DNA of 28,650 bases from Mastigamoeba balamuthi (lineage: Eukaryota > Evosea > Mastigamoebida > Mastigamoebidae): NCBI GenBank assembly GCA_902651635.1, contig CACRSC010000042.1:245442-274091 (forward strand), given 5' to 3'. The translations under genes were made by a program, and so were the position numbers. Shown one piece after another: positions 6,738 to 18,316 of the stretch. The notes below the pieces were generated by a model. The model was given only the letters and a program-made list of their open reading frames with translations. It did no database searches and had not been told where the DNA came from. How positions within the stretch are numbered: the stretch's first letter is position 1; the number at the start of each line of letters is the position of its first letter.

Positions 6738-9700
6738 TCACTTGCCAGCGCGCCACGACTGCAGGCCCGGGACGTTTTCCTTTCCTGCGACGCCCACAAG
6801 GCACACGCTGCAGAGCTTCCCGCTGTGCGTGGGCGTGAACGGTGCGCGACAGTACGAGCACGTGACCAGCGGGCTGCCACGGTACACGGGGACCAGCGTC
6901 TCGGCGCAGACGCTGAACGGGTTACGCTCGTCGTACTTGAGCTCGAACGCGTCGGGCGTCGACGCGTTGTCGTCGGCGTACTGGCAGATCTTCTGGGCCG
7001 TCGCGGCGATGTCGGCCTTGGGGTTAAGGTCCAGCAGCCTGCGCGCGAACCCGGCGGCAGCCGTGTGGCACTTGTTCGACAGCGCGCAGTTCATGGCCGC
7101 GCGCAGCACCAGCACGAGGTGCGGCATCTGCAGGTTCGCGTGCGTGAGGTACGCGGCGAGCTCGACCTGGCGCTGCGGGTCCTCCTTGGCCGCGACCAGC
7201 TCGCGCCTGCGCAGCTCGATGCGCAGCGCGCACACGTAGTCCCTGCAGATGCCGATGAGCTCGCGCACCTCGTCCGACTCCTGCCGCGAGGCCACGACGC
7301 AGACCAGCGCCGCGTGCAGGATCCCCTGGAACGCCGACAGCGCGTCCGCGAACACTCCCCTCGTGAACAGCGCGTACGCCGCCTTGAGGCGGTCCGCCAG
7401 CGCGCCGACGCCGACGCCCGACGCCAGCGCCGGGCGCCCGGGCTCGCGCAGCAGCGGAACGCGCAGGGCCGGGGCCCCGCACACGCCCGGCACGTACACG
7501 TGCGACCCGCTCTGCGCCGCGGAGGCCAGCGCGCGCACGGCCTGCGGGATCGACGCCGCGCCGACCTGCTGCACGAGCTGGCGGACAAACGTCTCCGCCG
7601 AGCCCGCAGCCGCGTGCTCGGCCGCCAGGGTGCTCGTGCGCAGCCACGCGTCGCTCGCCGACGGCCCGTGCGTCGGCGGCACAAAGTACCCGCTGCCAGC
7701 GGAGGCGGCGGCGGCCTCGGGGTCGGCCTTGCGCTTGGCCGCGTCCTGCTCGGCGAGCAGCTTGGCGACCTCGTCGACGGCCTCGCCGCTGTCCCACCCG
7801 TCGCCGCCCTCGCCGCCCTCGGCGGCAGCGGCCGCGGCGACGCCGTCGGGCTCGGAGCCCGGGACGGCAACCTCGTCGGCCCAGCCGCCCTCGGCCTGGA
7901 CCTCGTCGGCGGCCTCGTCCGCGCCGAACTGGCCCGACGACGCGGGCTCGGCCGCCGAGGCCGCCTCGAGCGCGACGCCGAACTTGTCCTGCATGCCCTC
8001 CTCGCCGTGAGCGAGGATGGCGCTCCACGACTTGCCGACGTTGAGCAGCGGCCAGTTCTGCTCCGTCAGCCTCTGGATCGGCACGGGCGGCAGCAGGCAG
8101 CGGGCCTCGGCCGCGGCCGCCACGGCGGCGGCGTCGGCCTCGGGCTCGTCCGTCGCGGGCGGCACCAGCTCCGCGAGGCCGTTGGACGTCGCGACGGCGC
8201 GCGCGAGCTGCGCGAGGCCCGCGTCGGCGAGGACCTTGGCGCGCTCGGCTGCGTCGCCCGTGTAGAGCGCATTGTGGAAGCGCGACTCGGGGTCGCCGCG
8301 CATCTCGGCGATGCGGAGCATCTTCTCGAGCTTGACCGTGTTGCCCGTGATCAGGTAGAGGAACGAGAGGCGCGCAAAGTCCTTGACGCACTGCAGGGCC
8401 TTCTCGACGACCTGGTGGTTGCCCTGACGCAGCGCGGCGTCGGCCAGCATGCGCCAGCAGCGCTGGTCGTTGAGCGCCTTGGCGGCCTCGAGCGCGACCT
8501 CGATGTTGGCGCACTCGAGCGCGAGGTCGAAGCGCAGGCGCTCGTCCTTGACAAAGTAGAGCGCCACGTCGGGGTAGCCGCGGCTGCGCAGGAACGCGAT
8601 CAGCGACTGGCCCGGCAGGTTCGCGTTCTTGACCATCGCCAGCACGTCGGCAAAGCGCTTCTCGTGCAGCGCGAGCTTGAAGAGGTACTCGGTCGGGTTG
8701 ATGGCGATGACGCGGCAGTTGCCCTCGCGGTCCACGCAGTAGACGCGCCCCGCGCGCACGGCGCCGACGTAGACGGGGTTCTCGAGCGTGCGGATGGCGC
8801 CCACGTCGCCGCTGGGGATGGCGTACTTGATGTGGCTCAGCGTCGCGTAGACGAACGCGCCGTTCTCGTCCCACGCGCCGCCCTTGACGTGCACGTACTC
8901 GTGGCTGAACGCCAGCGTCGCCAGCGACTCGCGCGAGGCGATCGTGACGCCCTCCTTGCAGACCAGCGCCACGGGCCCGCCGCTCTTGGGGCTCCACACC
9001 GCGTTGATCAGCGTCCCCGCGACCGTCGTCTCGGCCAGCACGCTGCGCTGCTGAATGTCGAACAGCTGCAGCTCGCCCGCCTCGGTCTTGATCAGCACCT
9101 GGCCCGCGGCCGGGCCCGCGAAGAGCGCCTCGGCGCCCTCGGGGATGGGCACGCGCTTGATCTCCGCGTTGGCCGTGTCGCGCACGATCAGGAACCCGGG
9201 CGTGCTCTTCTCGATCGACGCCACGCGCTTGCGGCCCACAAAGACGCAGCCCAGCGCCGCGGCGCGCTTGGCGTCGCCCGAGGCGTCGCGCGTGGCGTCC
9301 GAGCCGGGCGCCGGCAGCTGGTACATCTCGTAGGCGCCGCCGTCGCCCTTGAACCACATGACGACGGCGCGGTCGACGGCGCTGTACGAGATCTGCGCGG
9401 GCCCCGGGGCGATGGGCGAGCCGTACGACCCCGACGCCTTGGCGCGGAACGTCAGCAGCGGCTGGTCGCGGGCCGTCGACATGTCGTAGGCGCGCAGGAC
9501 GCCGCCGTAGACGTAGAGCATCTGCGAGCCCGCGACGGCGACGGGGATGCGCTCCGAGACGAGCTTGAAGAGCACCAGCCCGCTGTCGTGGCCCGCCGCG
9601 ATGACGTTCTGCGTCGGGTGCGCGGCCAGGACCCAGAAGCGGTCGTTCTCGCGGCGGAACGTCTGCAGGGCCGTGCGCTTGGCGAGGTCCCAGACGCGTA

Positions 9701-10923
9701 TCGTCTTGTCCTCGCCGTCGCTCAGCACAATGTCGTAGCGCGGGTGGAACGCCGCGCAGCTCACGTTGTGGAAGTGCCCGCGGAACGTGTCCACCTCCCA
9801 CGCCTTGCTCTCGTTCATCCGCCAGAGCCGCACCAGGCGGTCGTCGGCCGCGCTGATCATGTACGGCTGCGTCGGGTGGAACGCCGCCCAGTTGACCCCG
9901 CGCTCGTGCGCCTCGAGCTGGAACTTGACGACCACGTCCGTCGACCCGAACAGGTCCGCCTGCAGCCGCGCAGCCTCGCTCTCCATCGTCGAGCTGCCCC
10001 CGGGGCCCCCGGGCCCGCCCAGCGCCTTGGGCTGCACGCCCTTCTTGCGCAGCCCCGTCGTGTCCCACACGCGCACCGTCTGGTCCAGCGACGCGCTGAT
10101 GATCAGGTCCTCGCGCGGGTGGAACTGCGCGCACATCACGTAGTGGTTGTGCCCCGTCAGCACGCTCAGGCACGTCCGCGACTGCCAGTTCCAGATGCGG
10201 ATCGTCTGGTCGTCCGACGCGCTCAGGATCCACGGGCACTCCCCCGGGTGGAACTGCGGGCGTGGCGAGATACCGCTTAGATTCCGCTTGGTTTCGTGGC
10301 GAAAAGGAGAAGATACGGGTATCTTCTCTCATTCGGTGTGTGTTGAACGCCGACGCCGAAGCACACGGCGACGTGTGGAGGGAGGAAGGGGGAGCTTGCT
10401 GAAGGGGCGTGCCTGGACGGTGCGGATGTAGTCGAGGTGGCCGAGGAGGGTGAACAGGCAGCGGCGCTTCTTGTAGTTCCACACCTTGATCTTGTAGTCG
10501 TCGCCGCCGCTGACGAACAGCGGCTGCGAGTTGTGGAAGCACACACCCCTCACGGGCCCTGCAGTGCGCCGCACGCCCGTGTCAGCGATCTTTTCCCCCC
10601 AGGCAACGAATTCAAATCAAAAAAAGTTTGTTATTTAATTCAAACATGAAATACGAGAACAAATTCGACCCAGCGGTCACGCAAACGAGACTCGCCAAAA
10701 GGCTCTCGCGTCTGCCGGTGTCGCGGAGAAGGGGGGGAGGTGGGAGGGAGACGGGGGCTGAGTGGGCACCGGTGTGCTCGTCGAACTTGTCGATGAGGGT
10801 GCGGATGCGGTAGTCCCAGAGCTGGATGAGGCCGTTGTGCAGCGAGGCGAGGATCCACGTCCGGGTCGGGTGGAACGACAGGCCCTTGACGCGGTTGCTC
10901 TTCGTCTCGAACTTCAGGCGCAT
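6738..10923 (-). CDS. COPA: Coatomer subunit alpha (alpha-COP)
   Basis: Alpha-COP is the large WD40 subunit of the COPI coat, which carries cargo from Golgi to ER and within the Golgi. Exons are 10923-10770, 10558-10413 and 10253-6738, giving 1,271 residues (human protein about 1,224). The start at 10923 is set by the conserved MRLKFETKS opening; the frame is open further upstream but lacks conservation. WD repeats fill about residues 1-320, with diagnostic strings [43 protein letters not shown] and [13 protein letters not shown]. The beta-propeller/alpha-solenoid part follows, then an Ala/Glu/Asp-rich linker near 800-890, then the C-terminal alpha-COP domain with YRGSP and two Cys pairs (CSYC and CSVC), as in plant homologues. 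Phases are consistent (154 + 146 nt = 100 codons). Intron 2 is of GC-AG type. It is divergent from the plus-strand gene at 11446. Confidence 0.97.
10254..10412 (-). other. Alpha-COP intron 2, GC-AG type, 159 nt
   Basis: The conserved residues [13 protein letters not shown] fix the junction: the exon ends GTCCAG, the donor is GCACGC, and the acceptor is CGCCCGCAG. A GT donor at the earlier GTCC would delete the conserved V-Q. The interior contains an ATACGGGTAT palindrome. Confidence 0.8.
10559..10769 (-). other. Alpha-COP intron 1, 211 nt
   Basis: Donor GTGCCCACTC, acceptor GCGCACTGCAG. It splits the Gly codon of the conserved DEHTGPVRG. Its middle is AT-rich (around 10605-10660) within otherwise GC-rich DNA. 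Confidence 0.85.
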
Positions 10924-11445
10924 CTCTGTGGTCGTGCTCGTCTGTGCCGCGCGGGCGTTGGTGGCTGCGCCCGAGGTGTGTTGGTTTTTGAGGGGGAGAA
11001 TATCCAAGGCGTGACGTGACAAAATATCTCGCTTTGACCACCCCACTGACCGTAGCTGCTCTCCCAGCGATTTGCGCCGGTTCCAATGCCAACAACACAA
11101 GTCTTTCAGGGGACGCTGCACACCCATATCGAAGCTGGTGACCCCAGACTGTTCCCGCATTTTTCACAATACCCGCGAATGGCCGACCATTCTATCGGCG
11201 CCGGGCACGCAGAGAGCAGCCGCAGCCGGCCGCTTCAGCCACGCTAAACGTGCCTTGCTGGCCCGCAGGTTCCGCTCCGGCTCAGCACGACCCTCACTGC
11301 CGACGACAGTCTATTTCTGGCCATTGTATGCCTTGTTATGGAAGCTTTCATCACGCTCCTCAATTTCCGCGCACGAAAGGAACCGAGAAGGAAGATAATG
11401 AGGCGATAGTGGCCTTTAATATTCAAATTTAAAAGGTCGCGGGTA
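10924..11445. promoter_or_regulatory. Divergent intergenic region, alpha-COP and 11446 gene
   Basis: About 520 bp separate the two start codons, so both promoters should lie here. I cannot identify specific elements. The minus strand is open through much of it, but that frame shows no conserved protein. Confidence 0.4.
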
Positions 11446-12600
11446 ATGACCGAGCCCCCCTCGCCCCCGACGCCGAAAGCGCGCGACCAGGCCACGATGG
11501 ACTCAGCCCCGGCGCTGGAGGTGTCGAGCAGCCTCATTCGAAAGAAGACGCCCTTCACTGTCCGCTCGATTTCTTTCGTTCCTACTCCCCCCGCTCTCAT
11601 GCGCACTGATATTTCAAATATTTGAATTCCGCCTTGATACCCCAAGGTGTCCGTGGTGGCAGGGGCGAGCTGGCTCAAGGCCCACTCCCTGTGCGCAGCG
11701 GACGTCATCAGGTCAGTTCAGGGATGCACGCTCCACCTGCAGGGCCGGGAGGATAGCAAACGTAAGACCGTTCAAGTTGATAGCTTTCCTCCCTCTTTCT
11801 GGAAGCTTCCGCAGCCATTGAAACCGTCCGAGATGCTGATGGCCGCCAGGCGCCCCAGCGTCCACCGCGGCTGAGTCCTGGGGCCGGGCATTTTTCCGGC
11901 GGAGCATCACGCAGATGCTTGATTTATGGAGACGCTGTGAAGACGTTCACCCAACCCTATCCCGGCAACGCCCCCGCAGCAATAGGACCGTGCTGGAGGT
12001 GCTGCAAGGGAGCCCAGAACTTCAAAATCGGGCGCAACGTGCTCGAGGTGTCGGGCCCCGAGGCCGCCGTGCGGGTCTGGGAGTTCCGCAACTGCATGGC
12101 GTGCGACCCCCTCCGCCCAATGGAATCCCCGAAAGGTCGAACCAATCCCTCTGCCCTGCCGCATCCGCAGCTTCTGCAACTCGTCGCGGCTGCACCTCGG
12201 GAGCAGGGTCGTGTTCGTGGCGTCGTTCACGAGGGCGGACGGGGCCGAGGTCGCCAGGGCGCATTCGCTGCCCCTGCATTTCTGCTCGCAACGCTACACC
12301 CCCAAAACAGCAACAGCGCACCGCAAGAAGTTCAAGTGGGCAGCGGACCACGCCCAGCAGGTCAGCGCCCCTGCCCCCGCATGCAACAGCGACGTTGCGG
12401 ACGGCCAGAATAGGCCGGACGCTGGACAGGCGGCCCAGACGGGGCCCAGTGACGCGATTTCTAAAGATGTGGAGAACCAGGAACTGCTCAGAACGCTGGC
12501 AGCGCTGCAGAAGATGCAGCAGGAACAGCTGGCCAGGATCAAAGTATTCCGTGCTTTGCTGGCGATCGACACCGCACTGCGCTCACCCCCCGGTTGGTGA
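11446..12600 (+). CDS. Unrecognised Cys-rich protein, possibly a DNA-binding factor
   Basis: I do not recognise the family. Exon 1 (11446-11559) encodes MTEPPSPPTPK and a Ser/Pro-rich start; GTCCGC at 11560 is a donor with precedent in the HECT gene. An exon beginning near 11645 (SVVAGASWLKAHSLC) is phase-compatible and ends at 11712. Splicing between 11712 and about 11850 is unresolved. The last exon runs to TGA at 12598-12600. It contains two CxxC pairs (CWRC, CMAC) about 30 residues apart, then a compact, partly hydrophobic segment (PIPLPCRIRSFCNSS, GSRVVFVASF), then a basic patch and a C-terminal leucine-rich helix (about 12470-12560). The frame must shift by one base near 12106 in a run of five C. 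With four C the two halves become one protein, which suggests a sequencing error. A zinc-binding transcription factor is a guess from the Cys pairs and basic region. Confidence 0.5.
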
Positions 12601-12855
12601 TTTGTCTTAACTGGAAATTGGTGACATTTCTTCGTTTCTGCTTTTCAGTACGGCCACCACCGCCCACAAAGAAAAGAGGGACAGGACGTGGCCACTTCGA
12701 TCTCCATCGACGCACAACGACATCAAACAAAGCTCCATTTTATTCGCGAGTGATTCTCTGCGTGTGGCTGTAAGCACACGAAGCACACGGGATACTGGAA
12801 GATTTCTCTCTGCCTCTGATATCTGAGCCCAATCACCCAAAAGACCAAGTGTTTA
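12601..12855. other. Intergenic region upstream of the HECT gene
   Basis: No gene is seen. It is less GC-rich than its flanks and presumably includes the 3' end of the preceding gene and the HECT promoter. Confidence 0.4.
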
Positions 12856-15800
12856 ATGGACCTGCAGGGCAAGTTTGCCGAGGCCCTGTCCTCCAACGGC
12901 GGCAACGAGGCCCGCGCCATGCGCGTCATGGGTACGCGCGCGCGCACGCCCCCGCCCCCGTCCGCGTTCCGGAAACGCGACGCAATTCAAATCCAATTCA
13001 ATCGCGGCCGTCGGCTCTATCGATCCGTGTCACGCCCCGTTAACGCCGAGCCACCGTCAGGCGAGCCGCTCAACGAGGCCCTCTGCAAGCTGCAGGACCC
13101 GTGCGCGGACCCGGGCGACACGTACATGACGCTGCTCGACCTCTGCGAGTTCCTGCCGCTCATCTCGCTCGAGGAGTCCTTCGCCCTCGTCAAGTTGCGC
13201 CCGCGTTGATTCCCCTGCCGTTGTTTCGCTGGATTTGCAGCATTCCCTTCCGCCCCCCAATTCGCGAACCCCGAAACTCACACGCGCGGTGGCCCACCCC
13301 GCTCCTCCCCCCTTGCACAGCGTCGGGGGCTTCGTCCCCGTTCTCGTGCAGATGCTGCAGAACGGCGTTACCCCCGAGATCATGGGTTCGACACGACACT
13401 TTTTCTCGGCCCAGATTTTCTTGGCGAGGGAATATCTTCGCGATGGGGTGACGATGAACGATGCAACGGCGTCTAACGAGGCCCCCCGCCCTCGCAGTGC
13501 TCGCCGGCCGAGCCCTCGTGCACCTGATGGAGTCGGCCCCCGGGGCCTGCGGCTACGTGGCGTCGTCCGGCGGCGCAGAGGCGCTGGTGCTGGGCATCAC
13601 GTCGGGCAGCGACTACGAGAACCTCTCGGAGCAGTGCCTGCGCGCCCTCGACAAGCTCAGCGCGGAGCACGGGCCCGCGGTCCTCAAGGCCGGCGGCCTC
13701 GCGGCCTCGCTCATGCACCTCGACTTCCTCACGACGCCCTCGCAGCGCGTCGCAGCGTCGGCCGCAGCCAGCATCTGCGCAGCTGCCAGCGAGGAGACGT
13801 TCCCCCAGGTCCGTTCTCCCACACCGCTCTCTGGGGAGGGGAGACTCTGGGAGGGTGCTCTGCGCGGGGGTGGGGGGAGCTATGCGGGCCACCGTGCAGT
13901 CGTGCAGAGCGAGCACAGACCGCAGACTTGGCGGGGGTGCCATAGCAAACGCACAACCGTACCGCCAGGTGGAGGCAAACTAGGAATTGAGAAATGCCTG
14001 CGTGGTTTACTTGCCGTGCGGGGCACTGCGAGGCAGGGCCGACTCGGCCTTACAGGGGGGCGGGCGCTGTCTGGGCAGGTGCAAACGGCGATGGACAGCG
14101 TCACGGCGCTGCTGTCGAGCTACGACCCGCACGTGGTGGAGAGCGGCGTCGTGTGCTTTGCTCGGCTGGCGCAGGTGTACCAGCGCAGCGAGCCGATGCT
14201 CGATGCCCTGGTGCCCGCGCCCGTCGTCAAGCGCCTCCTGCAGCTCGCCTCGAGCTCCCCCGCCGAGCACCCACAGCCCATCCGCACCGCCGCCTTCCAG
14301 GCGCTCGCCTCGTGCGCCGCCGCATCGCGCGCCGTCGTCGGCGCGCTGCTCTCGGAGCCCGCGACGTACCCGGCGCTGCTCGGCGCGCTCTCGTCGCAGA
14401 GCCCGGCGCTCGAGAGCCCCGCCACGACGCCCCGCGGCGGGCACCACACACCGTCGCACGCGGCGCCGCAGATCGAGGTCATCGACCTCATCGCGGAGCT
14501 GCTGCCCAAGATGCAGCCCGTCATGACCAAGGCCTTCGCGTCGGTCAGCGCCGCGCGGTCGCTCTTCCGCGAGGTCGCGGCCCGCGCGCGCAGGCGCATG
14601 TCGACCGACGCCGACGAGGAGGCGGAGGCGCGGCTCAAGGCGGCGGCCGCGGCCGAGGCCACGGAGCAGCAGCAGGCGTTTGCGCTCTCTGTGCTGCCGG
14701 CGCTGGTCGGCGTGTTCACGCAGTGCCCGGGGCTGTCGCCCGTCGCGCGCCAGAGGTGCCTCGCAGCGATCGCCAGGGCCGCCACCAGCCTCCCCGCTGC
14801 CGCCCGCTCCAAAGCCCTCCACGTGCGTTCACTTGCTCCCTCCCCGCTTCCGCTGTGCGCCGCCTTGCAATCCCCCCAGTGGACGCAGATACCACCCTTT
14901 CCATGGCTGTGCTACATCTGTGGATTGAATGGCTGGCTACATGTAATATCCGACGAGTTGCCTCGCTTTCGGTTGCGAGGGGCAGAGGATTGCTGGTTGG
15001 GGGGTGCTCAGTCAAGAAGCAACGCTCTCGAGGGTGGAATACGCGCCTCGGACAACCGCCGCTGACACCACCGCACGGTTGCGGCCGCTGCGCAGGACAT
15101 CAACTTTGCAGGGTTTGTGGGTAGGCTTCTGGGCAGCGAGGACAGCTCCAACGCGTTCATTGGCCTGAGGCTCACCGAGGCGCTGCTGGCGCTGGCGCCC
15201 GGCGAGTACGAGCGGGAGTTTGAGCGCCAGGGCGTCCTCCACGAGCTGCGCAGGCTCTCGCAGGACGCCCCCGCCGCCGGAGCGCCCCCGCCGCCGCCGA
15301 CGCCGCCGGACGCGCCCGCGAGCCCCACGGAGCAGCACATCAGCGTGGCCATCGCGCAGCTGGCGCGCGACGTTGTCGCAAAGTCGTTCCAGGGCGCCGA
15401 CAAGGACCACGAGTCGGAGAAGCTCTCGCAGCTGCAGGGGCTCTGCGCGGCGCTCGCGGGCCCCGCAGACGCCGCGCGGGCCATGACGGCGCTGCGCGAG
15501 GCGCTCAAGGGCGCGTCGGCGTTCGAGTTTGTCGAGAGCGGCGTCGTCGACGCGCTGCTGGCGTACGCGACTACGGGCGACACGGCGTCGCGGGCGCGCG
15601 CGCTCGTGGCGGCGTTCGCGGGGCCCGACGGGTCGGACTCGTCGAGCCTGGCGTCGCTGGTGGCGCTGTGCCAGGAGGCGCTGTGCAAGGCCGAGCGGTT
15701 CCCGCTGAGCACGGCGGCGGAGCCCTCTGTGCGGTTCCTGACGCAGGTGTTCAAGCTGCGCATCCGCAGGGAGGAGGGCGAGTCGTCGCTCAAGGAGTAC

Positions 15801-18316
15801 TCGGCCGACGCGGTGGTCTCGATCGACCCCATGGCGACGACCGACTCGATCGAAGCAGTTCCTCGTGGCCCAAGGTGCCGCCCCGACGCCCCTGACGCCC
15901 CGACGACGACGACGACGGCGACGGCGACGGCGACGAGGGCCGCGGCAGCGCGGGCCGCCCGCGCCGCCAGCGCTCGCCCGAGCCCGACCCGCAGCCGGCG
16001 GACGAGGAGATGGGCGACGGCGACGACAGCGAGGGCGAGCGCATCGCCGGGCGCCGCGAGGCGGCTGACGCCGAGTCGCGCGACGCCGCAGACACGAGTG
16101 TGGACCTCGCGGGGTCCCCAGCTCCCCCCGCGGCCAAGCGCAGCGCACCGCCGTCACCCACGCCGCGGGCGGAGAGCAGGCGAGCCCTGGCGGGGTCGAC
16201 GCCCACTGGAGGAGCCGCTGCGGCTGCGGCTGCGGCTGCTGCTGCTGCGGCGGCGGCGGCTGCGCGGCTGCAACAGCAGCAGCAGCAGTCAGGGGGAAGG
16301 CTCGTGCTGAGCCTCAACGGGGTGGTGATGGAGAGGCACGCGTCGTTCTTCGAGTCGGTGCAGGGGCTCGTGCACCGCAGGGAGGCGTCGAGCACGCTCA
16401 GCACCGCCCGCCAGCTGTGGGAGACTGTCTACGAGGTCTCGTACCGCCTGCCCACCTCGGCGCCCGCCGTGGAGGCCGCCGCGCCAGCGGCAGCGGCGGC
16501 AGCAGCAGCAGCAGCGGCTGCAGGGCCAATGCAGGTCGACTCAGAAGCGCCTGCTGCTGTGCTCGCGGTGGTCCCGCCGGAGCAGGAGCCGGTGGGCCAT
16601 GCGCTCGCCAGCATCCGCGTGGACCTGTTCGCCAAGGAGTTTGACAAGTGCGGAAGTGTCCTAGCGCTGCTGACGGTGCTGAACGCCGTGAGCGCGCGCG
16701 GGCGGCGGCTGATGGGGTGGATGGGCGACGAGCGGCCGCTGGTGGCGCCCGCGTCGTTTGTGAGCAACAGGCTCTCGCAGAAGCTGTTCCGGCAGCTGTC
16801 GGACCCGCTCAGCCTCTGCGCCTGCGCCATGCCGCGCTGGGTCCGCGCCGTCTCGGACCTCTGCCCCTTTGTCATCCAGTTCGACGTCCGCAACTCGCTC
16901 TTTCTCGCCTCGTCGTTCGGCCCCGCCCGTGCCCTGACGGTCCGCGAGCTCCTCATCGCGCTCGCCGCGCCGCGTGCCGGTCTGACCGCCCCGGTCCTCC
17001 CGTGCAGGCGCTCAAGGGGATCGTGCAGCTGACGGGGAGGGAGAGGGAGCGCGAGTTCAACCTCGGGCGCATACCGCGGCAGAAGGTGCGCATCTCGCGG
17101 TCGCGCGTGCTCGAGTCGGCCGTCAAGGTGTTTGAGCTCGGCGCGTTCAAGTCGGTGCTCGAGGTCGAGTACTACGGCGAGAGCGGCTCGGGCCTGGGGC
17201 CCACGCTCGAGTTCTACACGCTGGTCTCGCGCGAGGTGCAGCTGGCGTCGCACGGGCTCTGGTACACGGACAACAGGGCGCCGACGCCCGAGGGCTACGT
17301 GGTGGCGCCCGCGGGGCTGTACCCCGCGCCGTGCAGGGAGGCCCCGCGGCAGAGGCTCGAGATGTACCAGTTCCTGGGGACGTTCTGCGCCAAGGCGATG
17401 ATGGACCAGCGCCTCGTGGACCTGCCGCTCTCGGACGCGCTGCTCAAGTGGATGCTGGGCCAGGAGCTCGCCGTCGAGGACGTGGCCAAGGTCAGCCCCT
17501 CGATCGGCAGGTCGCTGCTGCGCCTCGCAGAGGTCGCGCGCCACATGGCCTCGGGCCGCGCGACGCCCGCCCAGCTCACCGTCGGCGGTTGCGACGTCAG
17601 GGACCTCGACCTCGACTTCACCTTCCCCGGCGTCCCCGACTGGGAGCTCATCGTTGCGCTCCTTCCCTGCCTTCTCTGCCTGTTGGGGACGCGGGGGCAA
17701 GCAACGCAGAGAGGAGCTCACCCGGGGCCACTCGGCGCTGTAGGAGAACGGGAGCAGCGTGCAGGTGACGCTGGGGAACGTGGCCGAGTACCTGGCGCTG
17801 GTGACGAGGGCGTTCTTCAACGGGGGAGGCGCGCTGGAGTCGTTCCGCAAGGGCTTTGAGCTCGTCTTCTCCATGTCGTCGCTGCGCGTGTTCGCGACCG
17901 CCGACGAGCTGCGCAGCGCGCTGTGCGGCGACGGCGGCGACGACGACGCGGTGTGGGACGAGCGCGTGCTGCTCGAGGCGATAAAGTGCGAGCACGGCTA
18001 CACCAAGGAGAGCGCGCAGGTCCAGGACCTCGTCGCCGTCATGTCGCACGACTTCAGCCGCGAGGACCGCAGGGACTTTGTGCTCTTCCTCACGGGCAGC
18101 CCCAGGCTGCCGCCGGGCGGGTTCCCCAGCCTCAGCCCCAAGTTCACGGTCGTGCGCCGCGCCGACGAGCCCGCGGACGTGGCCGACAGGAACCTGCCCA
18201 GCGTCAACTGCTGCTTCTACTACCTCAAGCTGCCCAACTACTCGTCGAGGGCGGTGCTGCGCCAGCGCCTGCTCTACGCGATACGCAACGGGCAGGGCTC
18301 GTTCCACCTCACGTAG
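12856..18316 (+). CDS. HECT-type E3 ubiquitin ligase, TRIP12/Ufd4/UPL3 family
   Basis: It would transfer ubiquitin from an E2, via a thioester cysteine, to substrates; family members act on ubiquitin-fusion and N-degron substrates. Inferred exons are 12856-12931, 13061-13193, 13321-13385, 13498-13808, 14079-14822, 15096-15874, 15971-16939, 17008-17652 and 17744-18316. All phases agree except inside exon 6, which is two bases too long (see findings). The product is about 1,430 residues (yeast Ufd4 1,483). Residues 1-440 are armadillo-type repeats with family strings FVPVLVQMLQNG and GRALVHLMESAPG. There is an acidic linker near 710-740, Ala and Gln runs near 780-815, then the TRIP12-like central domain. 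The HECT domain occupies about the last 370 residues (GLGPTLEFYTLVSREVQ, GSPRLPPGGF). The catalytic cysteine is in SVNCCFYYLKLP (second Cys, about residue 1397), and the protein ends GQGSFHLT, typical of the family. Confidence 0.95.
13809..14078 (+). other. HECT gene intron 4, 270 nt
   Basis: Donor GTCCGTTC, acceptor CTGGGCAG, phase 0. The boundaries are fixed by the armadillo sequence SEETFPQ|VQTAMDSV. Open frames across it on both strands lack family similarity. Confidence 0.8.
14823..15095 (+). other. HECT gene intron 5, 273 nt
   Basis: Donor GTGCGTTC, acceptor CGCTGCGCAG, phase 0, joining SKALH to DINFAGFVGRLLG, as expected for the family. The middle is AT-richer than the exons. Confidence 0.8.
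15875..15970 (+). other. HECT gene probable intron 6, 96 nt
   Basis: Donor GTGCCGCC after codon AAG of the conserved WPK, acceptor GCGCCGCCAG before CGC TCG. It removes an in-frame TGA. The segment includes a GAC/GGC repeat that could encode an acidic run, so retention with another explanation for the TGA is possible. Confidence 0.5.
16202..16290 (+). repeat. Ala/Gln codon repeat in the HECT gene
   Basis: GCN codons (GCG, GCT, GCC mixed) encode about 18 alanines with one Arg-Leu break, followed by six CAA/CAG glutamines. A second run of about 12 alanines lies near 16481-16520. Mixed codons suggest selection for the amino acid rather than recent slippage in the alanine part; the CAG run is purer. 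Confidence 0.8.
17653..17743 (+). other. HECT gene last intron, 91 nt, TAG acceptor
   Basis: Donor GTTGCGCT, acceptor GGCGCTGTAG. The TAG would be an in-frame stop if an earlier AG were used. Using it as the acceptor gives WELIENGSSVQVTLGNV, which matches TRIP12 length exactly across the junction. Confidence 0.75.

Noticed and set aside
6636-10280. Very long open frame (1,214 codons) on the plus strand opposite alpha-COP
   Set aside because: Arg/Ala/Val-rich shadow of a GC-rich coding strand. The minus-strand frame encodes conserved alpha-COP throughout.
7024-10542. Second long minus-strand frame overlapping alpha-COP
   Set aside because: Off-frame, extreme Arg/Gly/Pro content, no family similarity, and it runs through both alpha-COP introns.
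11244-11910. Minus-strand frames opposite the 11446 gene
   Set aside because: They can be joined by a plausible short intron, but the plus-strand reading has a better start, donor precedent and a downstream protein-like domain. I leave a small chance that a minus-strand gene exists.
15860-16310. Continuation of HECT exon 6 in the first frame (Thr/Arg/Ala-rich)
   Set aside because: The alternative frame from 15971 encodes an acidic linker and then the conserved TRIP12-like sequence. The first frame is a compositional artefact.
17711-17743. In-frame TAG in the HECT gene as a nonsense mutation
   Set aside because: Using that TAG as the intron acceptor gives the correct family length and sequence across the junction.
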